From assembly GCA_910584295.1 (NCBI GenBank), contig CAJTYR010000003.1, forward strand, positions 94,900 to 158,899: DNA of 64,000 nucleotides, given 5' to 3'. This document shows positions 18,801-33,800 of this stretch, in pieces (positions within the stretch are counted from its first letter, which is position 1; every line of letters begins with the position of its first letter). The position numbers and the translations under genes were made by a program. The notes below the pieces were generated by a model that worked only from the letters and a program-made list of their open reading frames with translations, was not told where the DNA came from and ran no database searches. The DNA is from an uncultured Christensenella sp. (GTDB taxonomy: Bacteria; Bacillota; Clostridia; Christensenellales; UBA1242).

Positions 18801-21800
18801 TTTCCAAGGATATTATGATGGCGACTTGTGTTTCATTGATGTTGACGGAAATGTGACAACAGATTTCTATTCATTCTTAAATGGAAAGACTGTCACCGCA
18901 AAATGGGCACCAAAAACATATCTCATAACTCTTAATGAAAACACTGGATCAGTTTCTGACAGCACAACCAAAACTGTCACTGCAACTTATGATTCAAATG
19001 TATTAACTCCAACCACAATTGTTTTGCCAACCAAAACAGGTTACACTTTCTCTGGCTGGACAAAGACTTTGGGTGGAGATGATTTTGTTATTTCTTCAAC
19101 CGGAGAACTCACTGGAATGACAGACTATGTTGCAACAGTTGGTGGAAATGTTGTTTGGCACAATGATGGGGCTGTGACTCTTTATGCAAAGTGGACAGCA
19201 ACAAGGACAACAATATTGTTGGATTCAAATGGTGCTACTACTGCAGGAACTGCAAGTGTTGTTGCAACTTATGACAGGGCAGATCTTTCAAGTGAGATAA
19301 GAAACCCAGAAAGAACAGGCTATACATTTGGCGGCTGGACAATTCAAAATGGAATTGATCCAATAATTGGAACAAATGGAAAACTCATTGCTGGAATGAC
19401 TGGATACACAAGTGCAAATGGAGAATGGATTTTTGATAATGAAGCTCACAACACAAACACTGTGACATTCTTTGCAAAGTGGACAGCAAACAGATATAAA
19501 ATCTCATTTATGAATGGAGACCAAAGCGTTTTGACTGGTTCAAGCGAAACTGTTTATGCACAGTATGACAGCAACGAACTCTTCAAAAACAGCACTGGTG
19601 AAGAAAAAGCAACCCCACCAAAAATCACTGTTGCTGGTTATACATTTGGTGGTTGGTATACAGAAAACCAAAACTTTACAAATCAAATTATTGATCAAAA
19701 TGGAATTTTGTGCACTGGCACTGTGACTGGTTATATCACAAATGGATTATGGAAAAATGATGGTGAAGTAACTCTTTATGCAAAACTTGACGCAACCATA
19801 TATACAATCACATATGATGCAAACGGCGGAACATGGAAAACTATTTCAGGCGAAGCGATTGCAACAACACAAAATTACAGCATAGAAGAAACATTCAATC
19901 TTTATGGCTATGACCAAATTTCTCGTGAAGGCTACACCTTGTCATGGAAAGTAACTGCCTACAGTGGTGATGCTCACAGCACATGGGTTAATGCAACTGG
20001 AACATTTGCTCCAAATCAACAATTGGGTGATGGTCTTTATGGAAATGTTACAATGCAAGCAAGCTGGACAGCAAAATCAACAGCAATCACTCTTGTGCTT
20101 AACAATGCAGGTGGTGATGGACAAGCTGCAAACTCACATGAGGCAACTTATGGCGAAGTTGTGTCTGACATAACTGGCGATGTAAGTTCTCGTCCTGCAG
20201 GTGTTGACACAATCGCATGGAAGAAAGGTTACACTTTCCAAGGGTATTACACTGCAGAAACTGATGGCGTGAGAGTATTTGATGCAACTGGAAAAGCACT
20301 TGCAAGTGTTGACAAATACACAAATGCAGACAAGAAATGGATTTATGTGGCAAACACAGAGATGAGTGAAGAGGCTGATGTTCTTAACCTCTATGCTCAA
20401 TTTACTGCAAATGTATACTCTTTCAATTTGGCTGTCGGAACTGGAATTGATTATGTTTTGATAAGCGGGGCATGTGCTGAAGATGGTACAGCACTCTCTT
20501 CAAACTATCAAGTTTCAGTGGATTCAGATATCTACGCAAGATATGGAGCAAACATAACTCTTCAAGCGTATGCAAAAGATGGATATTCAATCAAAAATTT
20601 CACCATGGGCTTGGAAAGTGCAACTGGCGCAGTTGGTGAAATAAAGCAGGCAAGTGGAATTTCCTTTGCTGAATACACATTTGTATTCCAAGACGGAAGT
20701 TCAATCAACGTTGCAAACAACCCTGCAACTTTCCTTAAAGCAAATTGTGACCCAACAAGAGTTAAATATGAAATCTACTATAAACTTCAAAACTCTTCAA
20801 ATGGGTATGCAAACGAGATGCTTGTCAGTGGAACTTTTGAAGGACTTTCAGGAAGCGACATCTCTCTTGAAACGGTCAAGAGCAATATTCCTTCAAACTT
20901 GATTTTGGGTTATGCTTATGCTGGAAATGATTTCACAACAACAAGCAAACCTGTTGCTGGAAATGGTGGAGAAAGAGACAATGCAACCAAGTTCACAATT
21001 CAAGGTGATGGAAGCCTTAAAATTTATCTCTATTATGATGCAACTCCATATCAAATTACATACAACACAACTGGCGGAACAATTGGTTCAGGAGCAAAGA
21101 CACAATATTTTGTTTATGAACAATTCACTCTTCCTGGGCTTGCAAACACAGAAGGAAAAATTACTTGCACAATGGAAAAGGCTGGATTTAAGTTTGCTGG
21201 CTGGAAAGTGGCTGAAAATGTTGGAAATTGGAACACATCTGAAATTTTTAACGCGGAAAACACATCTCCATCAAACAAATATGGAAATGTTGAGCTTATT
21301 GCACAATGGAAAGACAATTCTTACAACATGGAATTCCTTGAAGTTTACAACGATTTTGATGTCAAAGTTTTGGCAAGCGATGGCAGCGTAAAGGATACAA
21401 TCACAATTTCAAAAACAAACAATGTCTTGAATAATTTGAAATTTACTGACATCGTTCTGATTTCAAGCAGAGCATTGTCAATGACAGTTGATGGACAGGC
21501 GATTTCGCCAGTTGCATGCTCAACAAACCCAACAAGGGGTGGATATCTTTGGGGAAAGAATCCAAGTGGTGATGAAGTATATGAAATCTTTACGATGCAA
21601 ACCTCATATAATAATGGCTGGCGTTTTGATGGCTCAAGATGGTTTGATGGAACAGGTTCATCTTCAACAAGTAGTTACGCTTTCTCTGGGCTTGAAGCAA
21701 CTGCAGGTGCAACGGCAAGATTGACATTGCTTTGGAGAGCAAGACAATATACAGTTACTCTTGATCCAAATGGTGAAGGCGCAAGTGTAACACCAGAAGA

Positions 21801-24800
21801 AGTTGCTGTGACTTTTGATGAAGTTTATGGAGCTCTTCCTGTGGCAACACGTGCTGGATACACTTTTGACGGATGGTATAAAGAAAGTGCTTGTGTAAAT
21901 AAAATTGAAGAAACGACAAAAGTTTCAACACCTGACGATCACACTCTTTTCGCAAAATGGAAAGAAAATCAATACACTGTTTTGCTTAATGGAAATGGTG
22001 GTGTTGTTTCAGAGGCAGGCGACTTCGTGAACTTGACAGGGCAAAAGGGGGTTGACAACACTTGGAGGCTTTCTGCGACCTATTCAAAGGAAGGAACATT
22101 CACCGCAACTCTTAACAGAACTGGCTACACATTCACAGGTTGGACTTTGGCAGATGGATCAACGACATCAGGGATCACCGCTCAAGGAATAATCTCTGGA
22201 AATAATGGACAATTTACAGTCACAGGAACAAAGATTCTCAACTTAACAACAGAACCAAACGCAGAGGTTTATCTCTATGCAAATTGGGAAGCGGACTATG
22301 TTGAAATTACGCTCAATCCAAATGGTGGTTCAGTTACTCCAAGTTTGCTCTTTGCAAAATATGGAAGCAAGTTCAGTGAAGTTGCAGAAAGCAAGGATGC
22401 TGCAGTTGGACTTGGGGATATCCCAAATGCAACAAGAAATGGTTGGACTTTTGCTGGATGGTGGACAGACCTTGACGCAGGATCAAGAATAACAAAGGAT
22501 AGCGAAGTTTCTGGCACTTATGATGCAACAACCCTTAAATACAAAACAACTCTTTATGCTCATTGGACGGCAAACAAATATAAAGTTACACTTGATAAGC
22601 AAGGCGGAACAAGTGGGCTTGATGCAATATGGTATTATTTCGACACAGAAAAATATTTCTCAAATGAGCCGGCAACAAATCAAATTGCTGATGGAATTAT
22701 TCAAATTCCAACTCGAAGCGGTTACACATTTGGCGGTTATTACACTGCAACAAGTGGTGCTGGAGTGCAATATGTTGACGAGAATGGTCAAATTGTAAAC
22801 AACATATTTAATCGTGTTTATTCTGATATCACACTTTTTGCAAAGTGGACCGCAAAAACATTTATGCTCAATTATGAAGTGAATGGAGGAGATGAGATTG
22901 TTGCTGTTTCAAAAGTCTATGCAACAGATTTCACTGCTTCTGAACTTCCAACCCCAACAAAGCGTGGATTTGACTTTGTTGGTTGGTTTGGAGATGCGGA
23001 ATTTACAAAGTCAATTTCAACAAATACAAGTTTTGTGATTGCAAATGTAAATTTTGTTGATGCAAACACAGCAGATACAGCTGCATACATCTATGCAAAA
23101 TGGACACCAAGTCCAAATACGCCATACACAGTTTATTATTACCAACAAAACCTTGGCAATTTTGACACCGAACTTTCGACTGCAAATTGCACTTTGGTTG
23201 AAACTGTAAATGGAAAAGGAGTCACGGGAACAACTGTAACTCCAGAAGTAAAATCTTATACTGGATTTGTCTCTCCAGAAGCAATCTCAAAAGAGATTTC
23301 TTCAGATGGACAAATGACAATTTTCTATTTCTACGCACGAGTGACAAGAACTCTCACATTGGTGAAGGGGACAGGAATTTCTGAAATTTCTGCTTCAGGC
23401 ACTGGTGTGAATGTTGACAAAGTCCAATATGGTGCAACGGTTACTTTATCTGCAACAGCAAGTGCAGGTTACTCTTTCAGCGGATGGAAAGTGACAAACA
23501 ATGTTGTGACAATTTCAAACAACTCATATTTGCATGATGTTTTAGTTGATGTTGAAATTACGGCAAATGCAACAGCAGGTTATGCTGATTATGTAATTGA
23601 AATTTATCAAATGAATCTTTCAGGCTCTTATGATGCAACAGCCACAAAAACTGTGAAAGGTGCTGCAACGACAGACACAACAGTTTCTGTTGATGCTGCA
23701 ACTTACAGAGATACTGGTTTCACTTTTGACGACACAAACACAAACAATGTTTTGCAAAACAAGATTGCAGGAAATGGAACTTCAGTGTTCAAGATATACT
23801 ACACCAGAAATCAATATAAACTTGACTTGGATGGAATGTTTGGCACTGTTTTAAGCGGAGACATCAATCCAAACAAAGTTGACTTGACAGCGAATGGCGC
23901 GGCAAATTCAAGCATTTCAGACTTCAGCGGAAATGTTTATTTTGGAGCAACTGTGACTGTTTCAAATCTGGTTCTTCATGAAGCATTTAAATATGCTGGC
24001 TTTGTGATTACGGATGGAGAAGAAACATTTGCTGAAATGTTCTCTGACATCACATTTGTTATGGCTGCAAAAAATATGACATTGAGATTGTATTTTGCAG
24101 GTAAGTCATACCAAATTTCTTACGATGTTGCAAATGGAACAAATCCAACAGCAAACCCAACATCTTACATAGCTGATCCAAATGCACAAACATTTGTGAT
24201 TGCAGATCCAACAAGAGATGGATATAACTTTGTGAAATGGACTGCTTCTTGGGCAGATACAACAAATTCTGGGACAGAGCCAGAGGTTGTTGGAACAGCA
24301 CTTCAACTTGCAGAAAATACATTTGGAAACATAAAACTTACTGCGGTTTGGGATCCAATTTCTTATACAATCTCTTATGTTCTTGATGGAGGTACTTTGC
24401 CAAGCGGTGCTGTCAAGACATACACGATTGAAAGCACAGACACTCTTCCAGAAGTGACAAAAACTGGTTACAGTTTCAAAACTTGGAAGGTTTCCACTGC
24501 TTCTGGAAATTGGCTTGCAAATTCAGTTGCAGATGCTGGATCTTCACTTTTGGGAAAATTTGGAGATGTAACGCTTACTGCAACATGGCAAACTGATGCA
24601 GTTGAGGTGACTTTGAATGGCAATGTGACAGACACAAACACAGCCTCTCCAAATGTTGTGATAACCCCTTCAAATGGAAAGGCATATATTGCATACATGG
24701 ACACGAACTTCTACACAGGCTGGAGTGGACAACCACCACTCAATCACACAACAGGTGAAGTTGTGAAACCGGTTGCAAAGAGAAATGGATATGTATTCAC

Positions 24801-27800
24801 TGGCTGGTGGACAAAATCTGTTGGCGGAGAACAAGTTTTGACTGAAAGTGGGGTGCTTAACAGTGGGGTGGCAGGTCTTACTGACGAAAATGGAAACTGG
24901 ATTTCCACTGCAAATGTTGAGATTTATGCACAATGGACTAAGCTGACAAATATTGAAGTGACTTTTGATTTGAACATTGCTGATATGACTGACGAAGAAG
25001 CAAGTGTCACTCCTGCAACAAAAACGGTTGTTTTTGATGAAGCATATGGAGAACTTGCAGTCGCAACTCGCAAAGGCTATAGTTTTGGTGGCTGGTTTAA
25101 AGATAAGGCGCTCTCAAATGAAATTAAAGGCACAAGCATGGTTTCAGATTATGAAAACCACAATCTTTATGCAAAATGGACAATCAATCAGTATACACTC
25201 ACCATTAACCCAAATGGCGGTGTCTATAATGAAAGTCAAGAAATCACAACAGTTAAACAAGATTACAAAACAACAGTGACACTCACTCCTCCAACAAGAG
25301 TTGGCTATGGCTTTGATGGTTGGACTCTCACTGGAGAAGGTAGTGAAAATGATGGCGTGTTTACTTTTGGAGCAGGAGATGCAACTCTTACTGCAAAATG
25401 GACATCACAAACATTCTCAGTGACTTTAAATCAGGATGATGAAAATGTCACTGCTGGAACAAGAAGGGTTTCTGTTGTCTTCAACAGCAATCTCATCACT
25501 CCAGAAATTATAAATCCAACTCGCATAGGTTATGTGTTTGAAGGATGGACAAAAACCAAAGGCGGAGATGATTTTGTTATCACTGCTTCTGGCAGATTTG
25601 TTGAAAATGTTACGATTGAAGGATTTATTTCAAACGGAAAATGGATTGGTGCTGCAGATCAAACAGTCTATGCAAAATGGACTGCAAACAATTACACAAT
25701 TTCTTATGTTGCTGGCGATGAAGAACTCTATGGCTCTGCAACAGGTGAGGTTGTTTCAACCGATGCGGTTTACGATCAAAATGTGACACTTGCGTCAAAC
25801 GCATTTGTTTTAAGAGGTTACAACTTCTCCGGCTGGCAAGATGCTGAAGGCAATGTTTATGAAGATGGTGAGACTCTTACAAAACCGAACTTCTCAAGTG
25901 CGGTTAATGGAACATATACCCTGACTGCAACTTGGACTGCAAACAAATATCAAATTTCTGTCACGGGCGACACAGAAGCAACTGATGCCATTGAAGTTGT
26001 CTATGGAAAGGCTTATGTTGGAGATGAGAAAAAATTTGTTGCTGATGCAAATGCTTACAACAAAATTGGATATAATTTGACTGGTTTTGCTGACGCAAAC
26101 AAACTTTTTGTGATTGACAAAGATGGTTTGCTTATTGAAGGTGTTTCAATGGCAAACGGAACATTAATTACGGATGCAAACATTTGGGCGTACGCTGGAA
26201 ATATTGTTCTTGAGGCACAATATTCTGCAAAAGAATACACTTTGAATTTTAATGTTGTATCAACGACTCCTCCAGAAACAACACCTACAGTTGAATTTGA
26301 AAGTAAGAAAATATATTATGACCAAACATTTGGGCAAGACGGAAAATGGCAGAGTGCATATGGTCCAGGATATTACTTTGATGGTTGGACACTTCAAAAC
26401 AATGTTCGTCCAGTAAACTTTGAAGTTTTCAAAGCAAATGGTGGAGATGTTGCTTTTGTTGAGGCAAACAAAGATGAATATTTATTTGCACGAGGACAAG
26501 GTGAAAAGGCATTAACATACTTGTATGTTGAGACCACTTTTGCTGATGGTGTTGCAAACCCAGATTTCACAAAACCTGTGAAATTTGCTGATGTTCAAAA
26601 GATTGAAATTGGTACAATGCTCAATGATAAGCAAGGTTTCTTTGAAAATCTTGATAAGACTGGCGAGATTACAATCTATGCGACATGGATTGGAAGGGTT
26701 GATATCGAGCATACAATCTATTTCTTGCAAGAAGAAATTGTTGCTTCAGACACGGCACCTGATTTTAATGATCTTGATAAAGATAAGTATAATCAACCTA
26801 ATGTTACTGAAGGTCAAATAATTAACTATAAAGGAAAGACCTATAAAGTTGTTAAATCGCTCACAAAAGACGATGCTTTGATTGCTGATAAGGTTGAAAA
26901 TTACATCAAGGATAAATATGGTTTTGAGGGCTTCTCATTCTCTGGATATGAGTTTATGGACTCATTCATTCAACCTGACACTGATGATTCTATGACAAAG
27001 ATCTATGGTTTCTATGATCGTCAAGAGTTTACTTTGAATATTTCAATGGGCAAAGGTGTGACAAGCATTTCAGCAAGTGGAAATGGTGTGATGGCTGTTG
27101 CTGGACAAACGAATGTCTATTCTGTAGCTTATGGTGCAGATGTTCTTCTGACTGCAAACATTAAGGTTGGATACACATTTGCAGCATGGGAAAATGTTGC
27201 AGGCTTCACAAGTGTCACAACAACACTTGTTTCGCAAGACCCATCAACAAGAGTTGAGAGTTTCAAAATGCCAGCAACCACTTTGGGTGTAAGTTTGAAA
27301 GCGACTGCAACTGCAAAGACGACAACAAAATATACCATTGAATATTACAAACAAAACATTGCAGATGACGGCTTCACAAAGTTTGGAGACGCTGTTGAAA
27401 AAACTGGAGAAACAGACACGGAAGTTGACTTGCAAGACATAAAGGCAGATTTTGAAGGATTTACTTACAAGACTTATTATGTTAAATCTTCTCAAATTAC
27501 GGATGAAACAGAATGGGGCTCACTCAATATTGAGGGTGACGAGAGTTTGGTTATCAAAGTTTATTACAAGAGAAATTCTTATACGCTTACAATCAACTAT
27601 TTCTATAAAGGAACAACAACTCCAATAAGAGAAGCTGTGGTTGAAACTTTGAAATTTGAAGAGACCTATTCTCACACATCTGAAAGTGTGACAGGCTTCA
27701 CGATTGATGACAAAGATGTGACAATTTCTGGCTCTATGCCAGCAAACGATTTGACAATCAATGTTTTCTACACACCTATTGTTTACACAATCACTTACGA

Positions 27801-30800
27801 AACTGATGGTGGAACAATTTCTGGGGTCGCAGATACTGATTACACACAGACATTCACAATTGAAAGCCAAATCAAATTTGCAGTTGTTGCAAAGACGGGA
27901 TGGGCGTTTGATGGCTGGAAAGTTACAAGTGATCACACTGACGCAACCCTTGGAAACTTTGTGACAGGCACAATATATAAAGAAAAGACGCAAGACGCTG
28001 GAATGTGGGGAAATGTAACTCTTACTGCACAGTGGAAAGCAAACACTGACACAGCTTATAAATTTAACATCTACTTGATGAATGTAAACGGAAACTATAC
28101 AGATGTTGATCCAATTGTTGTTGAAAGAAATGATGGAACAACTGCTGAAAAGCTTTTGATGTCTCATACTGAAACAACATTGTCAGTCAATGGAACAGAT
28201 TATGCTTACACAGGCTTTGCAATTGATGAGGCAAATTCAACTCTTGAAAATGTGACAGTAAGTGCTGATGGAAGCACAGAATTTGATGTCAGATTTATGA
28301 GAAATCAATATACTTTTGAAATTGAAAAACAAGAGGGGGTTTCAAGTGTCAAAGTTGGCATCAATGGAGGAGTTGAAACAGAATACTCTTCAAGCTTGCA
28401 AGTTTATTATCAATCACAAATCAAACTTGTTGTGAGCATCGCAGAAGGCTCTTCTTGGGAGGGATATGAAGTTGTTGGCACAACTCCAACTGGACTTGTG
28501 TTGAGCAATTCTCCAGAAGCGATGAACCAAGAAGTTTCAATGGGGCTTGGAAACACAAAACTTGTTGCAAAAGCAAGCACAAATACATATTCACTTACAA
28601 TCAAAGCAAATGGCGGACTTTATCAAGGTGAAAGTGAACTTGTTGTCAACAGAGTTTATAAGACGACCTATACGTTTGACACTCCAATTCGCACTGGTTA
28701 CACATTCACAGGTTGGACACTGGGCGATGGCGCAAAAGGAACGATTGAAGAAAGCATTGACAAAAATGGACAAACGATTTATACCTACACATTTGGTGCT
28801 GGTGATGACATTGTGACTGCAAATTGGTCAGTCAACCGTTATGAACTTCTTCTCAATTTCAATGATGTAAACTTCTCAAATGGAACGACAGAAGCAAAGA
28901 TTGAAAAGATTAAGACTGATAAAAATGCAAACCTCGAAATTGCAAACGGAAAGCTTTCGCTCTATATTGAGTACGCAAGTGATTTCTCAAAACTTTACAC
29001 AAGTGTAAATGGAGATGACTTTGTTTCATTTGCTGCCTTTGATTCAACCAATGTTCAAAGAGATGGCTATCTTTTGACTGGTTGGGCAACAGCTCTTGCA
29101 GGTGGAGAAAATGTTGCAGTGGATGATGTTTGTGATTTCGTTGTAACAAAAGAAATCTTTGCACATTGGCAAGCGCAAACATACACACTTACAATTTCAA
29201 AACCTCTTGACAAGCTTGATGTTGCAGTTCAAAATGCAACCAAACTTGAAGAAAATAAATATGAAGTTGTCTTCGACCAGACAATTACTCTTTCAGCGAG
29301 CATGTCAGAAGGATATCACTTTGTCTCTTACAAAATTGAAGAGAATGTGTTGTCTGATAAATCTCAATATGATTATGCTTATACGATTGCAGGTGATGTG
29401 ACAATTGCTGCAAATGCTGGGGCAAACTCATACACAATTTCTTATGATGCAAACACAGGTGCAGGTGCAGTTGAAGACACTGAAGCAACCTTTGACGCAG
29501 ACACAACTTTATCAGATGGAAATGGCTTCAAGAAAACAGGTTACACACTTGTTGGATGGCTCTTTGAAGAAACAAACAAGGAATACAAGCCTTCACAAAC
29601 CATTTCAGACAATTTGACATCAACCAATGGTGGAAAAGTTGTGCTTAAAGCGATTTGGCAGGCAAATGGTTACTCAATCAAGTTTGATACAAATGGTGGA
29701 AGCGAAGTTTTGAGTATATCAGCAACTTACGATGAAGCAAAATTGCTTGATGGAACAACGACAAAGAAAGGTTGGGATTTTGTTGGCTGGTCAACGAAAA
29801 ACGGACAATCTCTTGATGATGTGACACAAATCACAGAAGAGGGCATCACAGATGTGACAAAATACCTTCTTGACAACAATAAGCCTGCAGGACTTTATGT
29901 TTATGCTGATGCGATTTATGCATTCAACTTGAGAAGTGAAAATGCAGATGAAATCACTTTATATGCTGTTTGGACTGAAGGTGCTGCAGATTTTGAGAGA
30001 AGATATTATATTGAAAACTTTGACGGAACATACATTCTCGACACTTCTGTGACAGAGTTTGGGAGTGATTTTGTCAGTCATTCTGAAACTGTGAAAAGCA
30101 CAACCAATGCAAAAGCAACAATAGATACGGACGTGACATATGTTGGCTTCACACTTGACCTTTCAGTGGAAGGAACAAAGACTGAAGGAATTGTGCTTGC
30201 AGATGGATCACTTGTTTTGGCTGTTTACTATCGAAGAAATGTCTATGCAGTTACCTTTAGTTTGCCAGATTTGGGAGTTGCAAGTGCAACAGCGACAACA
30301 GACACAGTTGGGGGCGCTGGCGAAAATCCTAATACTTTCAAATATAACGCAAATGTAACAATAAATGTTATTCCAGCAAAGGGATATCGTTTTGATGAAA
30401 TTGTTTTTGGTGATGAACATATCACAACAACTTCTTATTCATTTAGCATTGAAGAAGATTCCAACTTTGTTGTGAATGTGACCGCTCTTGAATTTGACTA
30501 TTTTGTCAGATTTGAGTTTGAAACTCTTGATGGAACAGATTTTACTCAAAGAGAAATTGCTGATGTAAAACTCACTGCCACAGTTGACACACTCATCACT
30601 TATGAGATGATTGCTGAAGTGATTGCAGATGCTGAAACGAAAATAGTTGGCTTCACATACAAAGAATTTGATATGACAAAGACTGTCTTGCCAGTCGTTG
30701 AAGAAACTGATGAGGCACAAATTGTCGTTGTCAGATACAGCAGAAACTCTTATGATTTGACACTTAAACTTGTCACTGGAGTTGAAAGTTTCACTGCAAC

Positions 30801-33800
30801 AGCAGATGGCTTCTTGGTTAAAGAGAAAACTGACGAAGCAATTGAAGGACAAACAACATATGCTGTAAGATATGAAGCGGAAGTTAATCTTTCAATAACA
30901 ATTGAAGAGGGTTATGCGTTTGGAAGCTGGTCTGATGAAATTGTTGTTGGAGAGAAGAACAACAGTGGAAATACTCACACTGGCTTTAAGATTGAAAAAA
31001 TGCCAGCGGAAAACAAACTTATCACAGCAATTGTAACAACACTTGAGGTTGATTTTACAGTCATCTTCAATGTTCAAAATATGGCTGGTGACGGCTTTAT
31101 CGAACATTCAAGAGAGACGAGAAAAGGCTTCACACGAACAGAAATTCAATCTGTAGATGGGCTTAACCTTAAGGAAATTGAGGGCTTCTCATATTCAACT
31201 TTTGAAACGGGGGTCATTATTGCTGGAGATGGATCATCAGAACTTAATGTTTATTATATCAGAAATTCTGTAAACGTCAAAGTTGGTCTTTCTGAAGGTG
31301 TGGCAAGTGTGAGCGTTACTGTGAGTGAAACAGGGTATGAGTTTACACAAACCTTCACGGAAGCTGGGGAGTTCTCACTTAAATATGGTGCGACTGCAAC
31401 GCTTTCGGCTGAAAGGACAAATGAAGGTTACACATTGACAGGCTTCACTGGTGGTGTGTCACAAGATGAAACAGACAAACATTATTATATTGTTGCTGGA
31501 ACAAACAATTTTGACATTACAGCAACAGCAGAAAACAATAAATATACAATCACATTCAATGCCAATGGTGGAAAACTTGATGGCAGTGCTGATTTGACTT
31601 ATGTTCAAGAAAATGTTGTATATAACAGAAGCGTGACGCTGGACACAAACAGATTCGTCCGCATGGGATATAGGTTTGATTCATGGAATACTCTTGCTGA
31701 TGGAACAGGAATAAGTTATGCAGAGATTTCAAGCTTCAACTATGAGGTGATGGGAGACTTAACTCTCTACGCAATATGGACTGCAATCAAATATAATGTG
31801 GAATATTCTCCAAATGGCGGAGTTGGCAAGATGGAAGGACACACTGATGTTGTCTTTGATCAAGAATTCACGCTTCGAGAAAACGCTTTCACAAAGACTG
31901 GTTTCACATTTGATGGCTGGTTCTATACTGATGATGAAGGAAACAAGGTCGATATTGATAAGTCAACTACTGCAGTGAAAAACTTGACAGCAAAACCTTC
32001 TACCACAGTGATTTTGAATGCAAATTGGAGTGAAAATTCATACAAAGTTGTTTACAATTCAAATTACTCTTCAATTGATGGTGATTTTGAGGATGTTAGT
32101 TCTTCCGAAGAGACATTCTTGTACACACAAGAATTTGCTCTTAAAAATGCAATTGAGTTTGGATTTACTTTGCCAGGTTACACTTTTGTTGGCTGGACAT
32201 CAGACAAGGCTAATCAAACAAATGTTCTTGCTGCAGGAACAACAGTGTCAATGCTTGCAACAGGTGAGACAGACAATGACAAGGCTGTGCTTTACGCAGT
32301 TTGGGAGCCAGTTCATTACTTCATTGCATTTGACAAAAACACTGGAAGCGGTGATATGACTCAAATTGATGCAATCTATGGTGAGGATGTGACTCTTCCT
32401 GAAAACACATTTGAAAAGACTGGTTACACCTTTGCTGGTTGGGCATTGTCCGCAACTGGGGATGTGGTTTATGCTGACAAAGCTGTTGTAAGAAATCTTG
32501 CAAACACCACTGATGCAGTTGCAACTCTCTATGCAAAGTGGGATGCCATTGTTTACACAATTACGGTTGACGCCAACAAGGGAACATTTAAAGACCTTGA
32601 TCTCACCGCTGGCAAATATGTTTATACATATACTATTGCTGATGAAATCTCTCTTGTAAGAGAAGAAAACTTGGCAAGACGAGGTTTCACTCTTCTTGGT
32701 TACACAATCAAGAGCAATGCAAATGGAAATTGGTCAGAAAGATTTGTTGGAAGTATTGTTTTTGAAGATTTGCAAGAAGGATCTCTTGTAAGTGGACTTT
32801 ATGGCGATGTTGAACTTGTTGCAGCATGGTCAGTAAACAGATATCTTTTGACAATCAACTATGAATATCTTGACGGAAGTGAGGCACTTCCAACTTACAC
32901 TGCGTTTGTTGATTTTGAAGGTGACTTCGAAGTGACTTCTCAAGAGATTGCTGGTTACACGCCAGACAAGGCTGTTGTGAGTGGCACAATGGATGCAGAA
33001 CCTCAAACATTCACAGTTGTTTATTCTCCAAATAAATACACAATTGTGTTTGACCTTAATGATGACTTGGGGACTTCTCGAGCAGAATTGAAATATAACG
33101 AAAACAACGTAACATCAGTTGAAGTTGTCTACAAAGACAAGTATGCAAATGCAAAACTTGCAGGAGTTGAAAATCCAGTCGGACTTATTGCTCCAACAAG
33201 AGCTGGTTACAGATTTGCTGGTTGGTGGACTTCAACAGCGTTTGATACGCAAATCACCAATGACAGCATTGTTGAAATTTTGCAGACGACTACACTTTAC
33301 GCAAAGTGGGAAGCGGTTGAAACAACATACTTCATTGACTTTAAGTTTGAAACTCTTGATGGAAGTGAGTTTGTTTTAGATGAGGAACTCAAAGAATCTC
33401 TTACTGGAACAGGAATTTCAGACACTATGGTGACTGAAGATATGGTCAAAGCTGTTTGCGGGGGAGATTATCCAATCTTTGACGCATACAACTTCAAAAA
33501 TGTTGAACTTGTAAACATTGATGCAAACGGAACAGCAAGAGTTGCGCTTAACTATGAAAGAAAATATTTCAACTTGACAATTTCAAAGAGCATTGGAATT
33601 GATGAAGTTGTTGTCACAACAGAAGAAGTTTTGCTTGAAGGACAAGATGACGACTTCTACATTGCAAAACTCGAAGACAATTTGTATTCAGTTCGTTTCG
33701 GCGCAACAATCAAAGTTGAAATTGTTATTGGCAACAATGGATATGCTTTCGACAGATATAATGCAACTGGTGCTGTTATTACAACAAGCGGAAATGTTGC

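Noticed and set aside
27520..28167. Long antisense open frame within the giant gene (also 38884-39699 and several others)
   Set aside because: Low-complexity products rich in Cys, Phe and Ile with no start signals; these are antisense shadows of the biased repeat codons.
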